Of a stretch of 49,131 bases of DNA, positions 16,632-25,075 are shown one piece after another. How positions within the stretch are numbered: the stretch's first letter is position 1; each line of letters starts with the position of its first letter. The translations under genes were made by a program, and so were the position numbers. Origin of the DNA: Deltaproteobacteria bacterium RBG_13_61_14 (GTDB lineage: Bacteria; RBG-13-61-14); contig MGQK01000125.1 in assembly GCA_001797815.1 (NCBI GenBank), positions 82,442 through 131,572 on the forward strand. Reading direction: 5' to 3'. The notes beneath the pieces are model-generated. The model was not told the DNA's origin. It saw nothing but the letters and a program-made list of their open reading frames with translations, and made no database searches.

Positions 16632-17603
16632 ATGATATTAGAAATCATAAAAAGAGTCACACCCAAGAGGGTCAAGAGGATTATACCTCAGGCGTTGAAA
16701 GATCGACTGAGAACAGATTCGGTTTCACAGCCCCTGCCTTCGTGGAATTACTTACAGAACCTGATGTTCAATTATCAAGTCAATAATTTAGTTAACGTAG
16801 ATCCGAAGTCTTTCAAAAGAAGAATTGATGAATTTCTCCAGCTTCAAGACTATGAGATGGAAGAATTCAAGGATCCTGATAAGCAGCGAGATTTGTCCAT
16901 AAAATTTCACTGGGGACATAACCATGACTTTGGGAATTTTTTTTTGAAAGGTAAAATGGAGGATAATCATTTTAGACTTGTGTCAACATTCATTGATCAC
17001 TTTGGCGTTCTTCCTAAATCTCTTAAGGGTATGAAAGTACTTGACATCGGCTGTTGGACAGGTGGTACCAGTCTGCTTCTATCGGCTATGGGTGCACATG
17101 TAGTTGCAATCGAAGAGGTAAAAAAGTATGTTGATTGTCTTAATTATTTGAAATATGCATTTAATATTGATAGACTTGAACCTAAGAATCTTTCCCTGTA
17201 CGACTGCACAACAGGCGAATTTCAAGACTCCTTTGATTTCGTCTTATTTGCTGGGGTCTTATACCATGTCACAGATCCTATTCTAGCGCTGAGAATAACC
17301 TTCAATTGTTTAAAGGATGGGGGCTTTTGTCTTTTAGAGACAGCTGCTATTGATTCAAATAAACCTATTTTAGCTTACCAAGGGCCAACTGTAGTTTTAG
17401 GCGGTAGTAAATGTGATTTGAGTAGAACCGGATGGAACTGGTTTTTTCCTTCTCCCAATACTCTCTCCCAAATGATGGCTGATGTCGGCTATAGAGACAT
17501 TCAAGTCGGTAAATGTATAAATGAAAGAGTTTTCGCGGCAGCGAAAAGAGAGGCTCATATTGACATGATGAGAGGCGGACTATCACAAAGAAAAATTCGT
17601 TAA
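16632..17603 (+). CDS. SAM-dependent methyltransferase (DUF1698/CmoB-like), AT-rich
   Basis: The 323-residue protein starts at ATG 16632; a GTG at 16620 is in frame and neither has a clear ribosome-binding site. It has the class I methyltransferase motif I VLDIGCWTGG at 136-145, followed by the acidic strand end HVVAIEE, and motif IV-like FDFVLFAGVLYHVTDP. This arrangement resembles DUF1698/tRNA wobble-uridine methyltransferase relatives. The substrate is unknown; similar genes also act on sugars and lipids. The gene is much more AT-rich than its surroundings and lies between GGGACACCATA repeats, so it looks acquired. Confidence 0.8.
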   Translation: MILEIIKRVTPKRVKRIIPQALKDRLRTDSVSQPLPSWNYLQNLMFNYQVNNLVNVDPKSFKRRIDEFLQLQDYEMEEFKDPDKQRDLSIKFHWGHNHDFGNFFLKGKMEDNHFRLVSTFIDHFGVLPKSLKGMKVLDIGCWTGGTSLLLSAMGAHVVAIEEVKKYVDCLNYLKYAFNIDRLEPKNLSLYDCTTGEFQDSFDFVLFAGVLYHVTDPILALRITFNCLKDGGFCLLETAAIDSNKPILAYQGPTVVLGGSKCDLSRTGWNWFFPSPNTLSQMMADVGYRDIQVGKCINERVFAAAKREAHIDMMRGGLSQRKIR

Positions 17604-17711
17604 ATATTACGGGGGGCATGGTTTGCTCTAAATATTTAGACCGAAGTTCCTGCTGAAATAAAACGTTAACTGCATGTTCTTCAACGATTTTGCTCAAAAT
17701 CCCATTCCCCT

Positions 17712-17790
17712 TTACTGGCAACGCATCTCCAGGAGCTCAAAAGCCTTGGCCTGAAGAGGGGTGGGCGTGGAAAGTTGGGTGAAGAATTCG
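17712..17790 (-). pseudogene. Possible 3' remnant of a lost gene beside a repeat
   Basis: Read on the minus strand, this stretch encodes EFFTQLSTPTPLQAKAFELL and a few more residues before a TAA at 17714-17712. It looks protein-like but has no start or upstream body, because the GAATTCGGGGGACACC repeat begins immediately upstream. It may be the tail of a transposase or other gene cut by the repeat. I cannot name the family. Confidence 0.3.
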
Positions 17791-17791
17791 G

Positions 17792-17990
17792 GGGACACCA
17801 TACTTTCTAATGAGAGCATAAAATGGTTGACATCGGCCGTAGGATCAGAGGTAGGGGCAGGGCTTGCCCTGCCCCATTTGGGCGCGGCAAGCCGCGCCCC
17901 TACGGTTTCTCCCTTGAACCAATTCTGTCAACAATAATCTGCTCCGAGTAATAATTCGGTTGGCAATGGATAATTAGGTGTGGTGTCCCT
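17792..17990. repeat. GGGACACCATA repeat, second copy, interrupted by a nested element
   Basis: The left arm GGGACACCATACTT is at 17792-17805. The right part, 17953-17990 (AATTCGGTTGGCAATGG then AATTAGGTGTGGTGTCCCT), matches the loop and right arm of the copy at 16523. About 150 bp separate the arms, including the palindrome pair at 17851-17903. The right end lies 9 bases from the moxR stop codon. Confidence 0.75.
17851..17903. repeat. GTAGGGGC...GCCCCTAC palindrome pair nested in the GGGACACC repeat
   Basis: Two adjacent palindromes, GGGGCAGGGC-TT-GCCCTGCCCC and GGGCGCGGC-AA-GCCGCGCCC, are enclosed by GTAGGGG and CCCCTAC. A similar element occurs at 41876-41934. Confidence 0.8.
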
Positions 17991-17998
17991 CAAATTGG

Positions 17999-18939
<941 letters not shown>

Positions 18940-18943
<4 letters not shown>

Positions 18944-20064
18944 GCGCGGCTCGGAGCCTTGAGCCCCGCTCCTTTTTCTTCCAAACGCGACCGGATGGCC
19001 GCGTAACAGTCATCCTCCCGGCCGAAAAAATCCAGGGCCACCCGGAGCGAATGAATCGGAAGCGCGGGCAAACCGAGACCCGCGAGCCGGCCGGCGTCTT
19101 TCTCGGTGGTGATCATCCGCTCGGCGCCCGCGGCTCTGGCCCGGGCCGCTAGCTCCTTGAGCTCGGCCGCGGAATACGAGTGATGGTCCGGGAACGCCAC
19201 CCGATCTTTCACCTGGACTTTTGCAGCCAGAAGCTCAAAGAAATAATCAGGCTCGGCCAGGCCGGCAAAGGCCAAAGCCGGGCCTTGATCCTCTGCCGGC
19301 TCTCCAGCCAGCGAAAAAATCCCAACGGGCTGATAGCGGCTGAAAAAGACCGGGGCCTCTGGGTTCCAGCGCGAAAGCCACTCGGTCCAGGCCGGGTCCG
19401 GCCGGGAAACCTTGTTCACCACCACCACCGCGGCCCGGTGAAGGGCCGACCACGGCTCGCGAAGACGGCCGCGGGGTAAAAGCGCCTCGCCGGCCGGCGA
19501 CCGGCGGCCATCCACCACCACCACGTCGGCGTCGCGCTCTAGCCGGAGGTGCTGGAAGCCGTCGTCCAGGACCAGATGGGTGGCGCGAAACTGGGCGATG
19601 GCCTGCTCGCCGACCCGGACCCGGTCCGGCCCGCAAAGCACCGGCACCCCGGCCAGGTTTTGCGCCAGCCAATAGGGTTCGTCGCCCAATTCCCGGGCCG
19701 AGCCCAAAGGGCCGTCGCCGCGGGACGCCACGGTGACCGGCGCCGCGCTCGCCCGGCGATAGCCCCGGCTGATCAGCGCCACCCGCCGGCCCTCGGCGGA
19801 GAGCCGTGCGGCCAGCCAGCGGGCGAGCGGGGTCTTGCCCGAGCCGCCCACGGTGAGATTGCCCACCGCCGCCACCTTGGCGGGAAGCCGCCGGCTCGGC
19901 AGCCAGCCCTTCTGGTAAGCCGCGGCGCGCGCCTGCATCAGGCCGCCGTAAGCCCCGGCCAACAGGCTCAAGGGCAGGCGGAGGAGCGCGCCGGGAAGCG
20001 AGAGCTCCTGCCCGGGCTTCCACATCCAATCCAGCCGGTCGGGGCTGAGCCATCGCGCCATCAT
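18940..20064 (-). CDS. lpxK: Tetraacyldisaccharide 4'-kinase
   Basis: The 374-residue protein starts at the ATG at 20064 (or 20061), preceded by GGGGAGG. LpxK phosphorylates the 4' position of the lipid A disaccharide at the inner membrane. It has an N-terminal hydrophobic helix (LSLLAGAYGGLM), the extended P-loop VAAVGNLTVGGSGKTPLARW, the DDGFQH motif (LVLDDGFQHLRL) and the VVVDG strand. The length is slightly above the usual 320-340. It follows msbA on the same strand by 13 bases and overlaps moxR by 4. The gene that makes its substrate, lpxB, is not in this cluster. Confidence 0.93.
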
Positions 20065-20077
20065 CGGTCCTCCCCGC

Positions 20078-21901
20078 CTAGCTGAGCAAAGCCTTGCCGG
20101 CATGGGCGCGCTGGGCCTGGCCGTCGGTCTCATACTCGCCCAGGAAGAACTGCATGTCATAGAGCCGCTTGTAAACCCCCTCGCGGGAGATCAATTCCTC
20201 GTGGGTGCCCTGCTCGACCACCCGCCCGTCTTCCATCACCAGGATCTTGTCGGCACGGCGGATGGTGCTGAGCCGGTGGGCGATGGCGAAGGTGGTGCGG
20301 TGCTGCATGAGCAGGTCGAGCGCCTTCTGCACCTCCCGCTCCGCCTCGGTGTCCAGGGCCGACGTCGCCTCGTCCAGGATCAGGATCGGCGGGTTCTTGA
20401 GCAAGGCCCGGGCAATGGCCAGGCGCTGGCGCTGGCCGCCGGACAGGCGCACGCCGCGCTCGCCGATATCGGTGTTGTAGCCCTGGGGCAGCTTGACGAT
20501 GAAGTCGTGGGCGTTGGCCGCCTTGGCCGCTTCCTCCACCTCGGCCTGCGTCCGCTCCGGCGAGCCATACTTGATGTTGTTGGCCACGGTATCATTGAAC
20601 AGGAAGGTCTCCTGGGTTACCACCCCGATCTGCCGGCGCAGGCTCTGCAGGGTCACCTCCCGGATATCCACGCCGTCCACGGTGATCCGGCCTTCCTGGA
20701 GATCGTAAAACCGGGGCAGCAGGTTCACCACCGTGGTCTTGCCCGATCCGGACACCCCGACCAGGGCGATCAGCTCGCCCTGGTTCGCGATCAAGTTGAA
20801 ATCTCTGAGCACGTACTCGTCCAGGTAGCGGAAAGAGACGTTTTCGAAACGAATCTCGCGCTGGAAGGGCGGGAGCGCGCTCGCCCCGGGAGCTTCGACC
20901 ACGGTGCTTTCTTTCTCCAGGGTCTCGAGGATGCGCTCGGCCGCCCCGTAGGCGGTCTGGAGGTTGCCGTTGATGTCGCCGATCTGGCGGATGGGCCCAT
21001 ACATGAACCCGATGGCCATGAGGTAAGACACGAAATCCCCGACCTCGGTATCGCCCGTGGCCAGACGCAGGCAGCCGATGAAAAAGATGACGGCGATACC
21101 GAAGGAGCCGATCATGTTGGTAATCGGAGAGATGAGCAATTTGGTCCGCTCATAGGTCATGACTAGCTTTAAGAGACGGAGGTTGATCGCCCCGAACCTC
21201 GCCACCTCCTCCCCTTCCATGTTGAAAGCCTTGACCACCTTGGCGCCGGAGTAGGTCTCCTGCAGGTGGTCGGTGAGGTCCGCCACCTGGCTGAGGCCCT
21301 TCTTGGTGTAGCGCTTCATGGCGGTGCCGATCCGGATGATGGGTCCGATGGTGGTGGGAATTACCATCAATGCGGCCAGGGTGAGCCAGGGGTCCCGGTA
21401 AACGCAGACGCCGATCAGTCCCGCCAGTTTGAGCAGTTGGCGGATCAGTTCCAGCAAGAGCGGCACCGCGCTCTGCATCCGGCCCACGTCGTTGGTGGTG
21501 CGCGAGATCATGTCCCCGGTGGTGCCGCGGTCGAAGTGATCCAAAGAGAGGTGGATGAAGTGGCCGTAGATGCCGATCCGGATATCCTGCACCACCCGCT
21601 GGCAGACCCGCTCGCGCTGGTACTTGTAGAGAAAATCGGTGGATTCGCGCAGCAGGAACAGCCCCGGGATGGACAGGGTCAGAAGCGCGATCAGGGCCAG
21701 GCGGGGTTCTTTCTGCACATAATCCACAAAATATTTGGCCCCGAAAGCCGCCACCGGCTCGAAGGGCGAGGCCAGGAGCATCAGCACCACCATCAGCGCA
21801 AAGCCGCGGCGGTAACGCCGGAAATAGGGATAAACGTAGCCGAGGGTCCGCTTGAGCTGCGACCAGCGGATCATCCCTTTCTCTTTTTTCTTCTTACCCA
21901 T
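20078..21901 (-). CDS. msbA: MsbA-type lipid A export ABC transporter, permease fused to ATPase
   Basis: The 607-residue protein starts at the ATG at 21901. It is a half-transporter with six membrane helices in residues 30-320, followed by a nucleotide-binding domain. Walker A GVSGSGKT is at 382-389, the signature LSGGQ at 486-490, Walker B ILILDE at 506-511 and the switch His at 542 (AHRLST). It should flip lipid A-core across the inner membrane as a homodimer. Its position between lipid A genes supports that over other exporter roles. Its start codon follows the stop of the Gfo/Idh gene with no gap. Confidence 0.92.
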   Translation of the reverse strand: MGKKKKEKGMIRWSQLKRTLGYVYPYFRRYRRGFALMVVLMLLASPFEPVAAFGAKYFVDYVQKEPRLALIALLTLSIPGLFLLRESTDFLYKYQRERVCQRVVQDIRIGIYGHFIHLSLDHFDRGTTGDMISRTTNDVGRMQSAVPLLLELIRQLLKLAGLIGVCVYRDPWLTLAALMVIPTTIGPIIRIGTAMKRYTKKGLSQVADLTDHLQETYSGAKVVKAFNMEGEEVARFGAINLRLLKLVMTYERTKLLISPITNMIGSFGIAVIFFIGCLRLATGDTEVGDFVSYLMAIGFMYGPIRQIGDINGNLQTAYGAAERILETLEKESTVVEAPGASALPPFQREIRFENVSFRYLDEYVLRDFNLIANQGELIALVGVSGSGKTTVVNLLPRFYDLQEGRITVDGVDIREVTLQSLRRQIGVVTQETFLFNDTVANNIKYGSPERTQAEVEEAAKAANAHDFIVKLPQGYNTDIGERGVRLSGGQRQRLAIARALLKNPPILILDEATSALDTEAEREVQKALDLLMQHRTTFAIAHRLSTIRRADKILVMEDGRVVEQGTHEELISREGVYKRLYDMQFFLGEYETDGQAQRAHAGKALLS

Positions 21902-22882
21902 TCACAGCGCCTCCGGCCGGGGAAGGTTTTTGGCGATACACTCGTGGATGCGTAGCGCCACCTTCAGCGCCCGCCAGCCGTCCTCGCCGCTGACCGCCGG
22001 CGGCGTGCGCTGGGCCACCGAATCGAGGAACGCCTCGAGCTCGGCCTGGAGGGCGTCCTGGCGGTCGAGAGGGACCTGCTGGATGCGAATCCGGGACATG
22101 GGGTCGGCGCCGTCGCCTTCGCCCAGGGTGAAAACCGCCATCTTCTGGTTGGAGTAGTCAATCGAGATATAGCGCTCCGGCTCGAAGATACGGATCTTGC
22201 GGATGCCCTCGCCCAGCGAGACCCGGCTGGCGGTGAGGTTGGCCACTGCCCCGTTCTCGAACTCCAGACGGGCGTTGGCGATGTCCACCTTGTCCGAGAG
22301 CACCGGGACGCCGAGGGCGGAGACGGATTTGACCGGCGCCTTGATAAAGCTGAGGATAATATCCAGGTCGTGGATCATCAAGTCCAGGATCACGTCCACG
22401 TTGGCCGCCCGTTCCTTGAAAGGTCCCAGCCGGTTGGCCTCGATGAAACCGGGCCGGACGATGGTGTTGCGCAGGGCCAGGATGGCGGGGTTGAAGCGCT
22501 CGAGGTGGCCGACCTGGAAGATGCGGCTCCGGGCCTGGGCCAGGCGGACCAGTTCTTCGGCCTGGGCCTCGGTCTCGGTCACGGGTTTTTCCAGGAGGAT
22601 GTCGAGCCCGGCTTCCAGGCAGGCCTTGGCCACCCCGTAATGCTCGGGCGTGGGCACCACGATGTTGACCGCCTGGACCTGCGCCAGGAGCTCGCGGTAG
22701 TCGGTGAAAGGCTCGGTGTGCAGGCGGCCGGCCAGGGCCGCGGCCCGCTCCGGGACTACGTCCACCACCCCGACCAGCTCGGCCCGGGGCAGCGCCGCGT
22801 ATTTTTCCGCGTGGAAGGTGCCCAGGTAGCCACAGCCGATCACGGCCACCCGCACCCGCGAAGTTGTTGAAGAATCTGCCAT
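21902..22882 (-). CDS. Gfo/Idh/MocA oxidoreductase, candidate UDP-GlcNAc 3-dehydrogenase (GnnA-like)
   Basis: The 326-residue protein starts at the ATG at 22882, 8 bases after GGGAG; GTG 22900 is an alternative. The N-terminal Rossmann domain has VAVIGCGYLGTFHAEKY. The family EKPV motif (ILLEKPVTET) and the GHLERFNPAI segment follow, then the C-terminal alpha/beta substrate domain. In Leptospira and Acidithiobacillus, GnnA oxidises UDP-GlcNAc at C3 and GnnB then aminates it, giving amide-linked lipid A. The location between lpxI and msbA suits that role. No gnnB aminotransferase is in this window, so the assignment is an inference. Confidence 0.8.
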   Translation of the reverse strand: MADSSTTSRVRVAVIGCGYLGTFHAEKYAALPRAELVGVVDVVPERAAALAGRLHTEPFTDYRELLAQVQAVNIVVPTPEHYGVAKACLEAGLDILLEKPVTETEAQAEELVRLAQARSRIFQVGHLERFNPAILALRNTIVRPGFIEANRLGPFKERAANVDVILDLMIHDLDIILSFIKAPVKSVSALGVPVLSDKVDIANARLEFENGAVANLTASRVSLGEGIRKIRIFEPERYISIDYSNQKMAVFTLGEGDGADPMSRIRIQQVPLDRQDALQAELEAFLDSVAQRTPPAVSGEDGWRALKVALRIHECIAKNLPRPEAL

Positions 22883-22902
22883 CTTTCCGGCTCCCGGCAC
22901 CC

Positions 22903-23745
22903 TCAGTGACCCTCGGGGGCGGCCGGGGCTTCCACTCCGACCAGGGTGATGCCCATGACCTCCGCCAGGGCGGTCATCTTCCGGCGCTCCAAAAGCAGGA
23001 CCCGGCCCGCCTCCACCGCCAGCACCCGCGCCCGCGCCGCCTCCAGGTAGCGCAGCGTTTCCATCCCCACCGCGGGCACGTCGAAACGGAAGTCCTGGCC
23101 GGGCTTGGCGGTCTTCACCACCACCGCGCCGGGACCGGCCAGCCGGCCGGCGCGGAGGATGGCCTGGTCCGTGCCCTCGATCGCCTCGACCGCGACCACC
23201 GCCTGGTCCTTGACGATCACGGTCTGGCCGAGGTCGAGGGCGCCGATGCCCTTGGCCATGCCCAGGCCGAAGCGGACGTCCGCCGCTTCCGGGGCGGAAA
23301 GGGGGATGCCGTTGAGCGTGGCCGCCGGTGCCATCCAGTTTTGCAAGTAGCGGGTGGCCGGGTCCACGGTGATGCCGGCGCGCTCCAGGACTTTCACCAC
23401 CGCCTGGAGCAGGGTGTCGTCGCGGCGGTCGGGCAGGCTCTGGAGCAGGGAGAGAGCCATCTCGTCGAGTTGGAGGTTGTTGTACATCCGGGTCTTGTAA
23501 AGCTTGCCCACCATCACCGCCCGGGTGGCGCCTTCTTCCTGGAGGATGCGCAGCAGTTCCTGGAAATGGAGGAAGGGGAACTCGCGCAGCCGCAGCCCGC
23601 GGTCGAGCAATTCGGGATGGGACTCGCCGGCCGGGGCCAGGGCCACGACCTCAAAGCCCTGGTCGAGCATCTCCTGCGCGGCCAGGACCGGGAACCGGCC
23701 CGAGCCGCAGAGCAACGCCACGCGCTCGCCGCTAACGGATGACAC
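22903..23745 (-). CDS. lpxI: UDP-2,3-diacylglucosamine pyrophosphatase LpxI
   Basis: The 280-residue protein starts at a GTG at 23745, overlapping the 3' end of lpxA by 14 bases. LpxI hydrolyses UDP-2,3-diacylglucosamine to lipid X and UMP, replacing LpxH in many alpha- and deltaproteobacteria. The family pattern is clear: an N-terminal VALLCGSGRFPVLAA, then LLRILQEEGATRAVMVGKLYK and the C-terminal domain with GLGMAKGIGALDLGQTVIVK and VVVKTAKPGQDFRFDVPAVG. The length is normal. Confidence 0.93.
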   Translation of the reverse strand: MSSVSGERVALLCGSGRFPVLAAQEMLDQGFEVVALAPAGESHPELLDRGLRLREFPFLHFQELLRILQEEGATRAVMVGKLYKTRMYNNLQLDEMALSLLQSLPDRRDDTLLQAVVKVLERAGITVDPATRYLQNWMAPAATLNGIPLSAPEAADVRFGLGMAKGIGALDLGQTVIVKDQAVVAVEAIEGTDQAILRAGRLAGPGAVVVKTAKPGQDFRFDVPAVGMETLRYLEAARARVLAVEAGRVLLLERRKMTALAEVMGITLVGVEAPAAPEGH

Positions 23746-24523
23746 CCCGCTGACTCGTCCGGATAAATTCCAGGAGGTGGGCCACTTCCGGGTCGGCGCC
23801 GAACTCCTCTTGCGCCTTGACCAGTGCCTCCTCCAGCCGGAGGCCGGAGCGGAAGATGGTCCGGTAGGCCCGGCGCAGGGCGTGGGCGGTCTCCAGGGAC
23901 AGGCCCACCCGCTTGATGCCGACCCGGTTCAGCCCGATAAACCGCGCCCGGTCGCCGGCCACCAGGCTCCAGGGCGGCACGTCCATGGGCGCGCCGGAGA
24001 TGGCGGCCAGCATCGCGCCCCGGCCCACCCGGCAATACTGATGCACCCCGGAAAGCCCGCCGAGCACGGCATGGTCTTCCAGGATCACGTGCCCGGCCAG
24101 CAAGGCCTGGTTGGCCATGAGCACATGGTTGCCGAGCACGCAGTCGTGGGCCACGTGGCAGCCGATCATGATAAAGTTGTCGTTTCCGACCACGGTCTCA
24201 CCCCGACCCGAGACCGTGCCCCGGTGCAGGGTGACATACTCCCGGATGAGGTTGCGGTCTCCCACCCGGAGCCGGGTGGGCTCGCCCCGATAGGACACGT
24301 GCTGGGGCGCCCCGCCCAGGCAGGCGAACGGCCCGATCCGGTTGTCGCGGCCGATCGCGGCGGGTCCTTCCAGGACGACGTGGGCGCCGATGACGGTGCC
24401 GGCGCCGACCTTCACGCCCTCGCCGATCACGGCAAAGGGCCCCACCGCCACCCCGGAGTCCAGCTCGGCCCGGGGGTGGATCACGGCCGTGGGATGGATG
24501 CCCGCGGGTTCAGGGTTGAGCAT
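23732..24523 (-). CDS. lpxA: Acyl-ACP--UDP-N-acetylglucosamine O-acyltransferase LpxA
   Basis: The 263-residue protein starts at the ATG at 24523 and overlaps skp by 14 bases. LpxA makes the first committed step of lipid A synthesis. It shows hexapeptide repeats of a left-handed beta-helix (IHPTAVIHPRAELDSGVAVG onward), GGAPQHVSYRGEPTRL, and GCHVAHDC, in which His-126 corresponds to the catalytic base His-125 of E. coli. The helical C terminus (RRAYRTIFRSGLRLEEAL) is typical. At the hydrocarbon-ruler region the sequence is AMLAAISG, so acyl length cannot be predicted safely. The usual upstream lpxD and fabZ are missing. Confidence 0.95.
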   Translation of the reverse strand: MLNPEPAGIHPTAVIHPRAELDSGVAVGPFAVIGEGVKVGAGTVIGAHVVLEGPAAIGRDNRIGPFACLGGAPQHVSYRGEPTRLRVGDRNLIREYVTLHRGTVSGRGETVVGNDNFIMIGCHVAHDCVLGNHVLMANQALLAGHVILEDHAVLGGLSGVHQYCRVGRGAMLAAISGAPMDVPPWSLVAGDRARFIGLNRVGIKRVGLSLETAHALRRAYRTIFRSGLRLEEALVKAQEEFGADPEVAHLLEFIRTSQRGVIR

Positions 24524-25058
24524 CGAAGTAACGGGTGACCTCGTCGGTGATTTCCAGTTTGGGGTTGTAAAAAATCAGCATCCCGCGCAGGTCGAGGATC
24601 AGACTGAAGTTCTGCTCGGTGGCCATCTTCTCGATCACGTCGGAAAGGCCCTTTTCCAGGGGCGCCAGCGCTTCCTGCTCCCGCTTGCGCGCCTGGTCCT
24701 CGTAATCCTGGCGCTTGCGCTCAAAGGAGCGCATCTTCAACTCCAGGTCGTTCGCCTTTTGCTTCTTGGTGTCTTCGCTCCAGACCGAGGCCTTGTCGGT
24801 GAACTCTTTCTTCAGGCGGTTGATCTCATCCAGCTCCCGCTTCAGCTCTTCGCCCTTGGGCTTGAACTCGGCTTCCAGGGTGCTGAACTTGGCCTTGCCC
24901 ACCTTCGAGTCCTGGGCCACCTTGTCCACGTTCACGATCCCGATCTTGACGCCCGGCGCCGCCTGGGCCCAGGCCAGGCGCTCGGAGCTGAGGGCCGCGC
25001 CCAGCGCCGCGGATAACACCATGCTCAAGAACCAGAGCAGAGTCATTTTTTTCGTCAT
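24510..25058 (-). CDS. skp: OmpH/Skp-family periplasmic chaperone
   Basis: The 182-residue protein starts at the ATG at 25058. It has a signal peptide ending near AWAQA, then the OmpH core: IGIVNVDKVAQDSKVGK, a long charged coiled coil (about 60-140; KRELDEINRLKKEF, RKRQDYEDQARKREQEAL), and a C-terminal strand FSLILDLRGMLIFYNP. Skp trimers hold unfolded outer-membrane proteins in the periplasm. It lies between bamA, 17 bases upstream, and lpxA, which it overlaps. This bamA-skp-lpx order is common in diderms. Confidence 0.92.
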   Translation of the reverse strand: MTKKMTLLWFLSMVLSAALGAALSSERLAWAQAAPGVKIGIVNVDKVAQDSKVGKAKFSTLEAEFKPKGEELKRELDEINRLKKEFTDKASVWSEDTKKQKANDLELKMRSFERKRQDYEDQARKREQEALAPLEKGLSDVIEKMATEQNFSLILDLRGMLIFYNPKLEITDEVTRYFDAQP

Positions 25059-25075
25059 CGCACCCGCCTCCTCGG

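Noticed and set aside
17365-17721. 118-codon minus-strand frame at the end of the methyltransferase gene
   Set aside because: Most of it is antisense to the methyltransferase, and it lacks a ribosome-binding site and family features.
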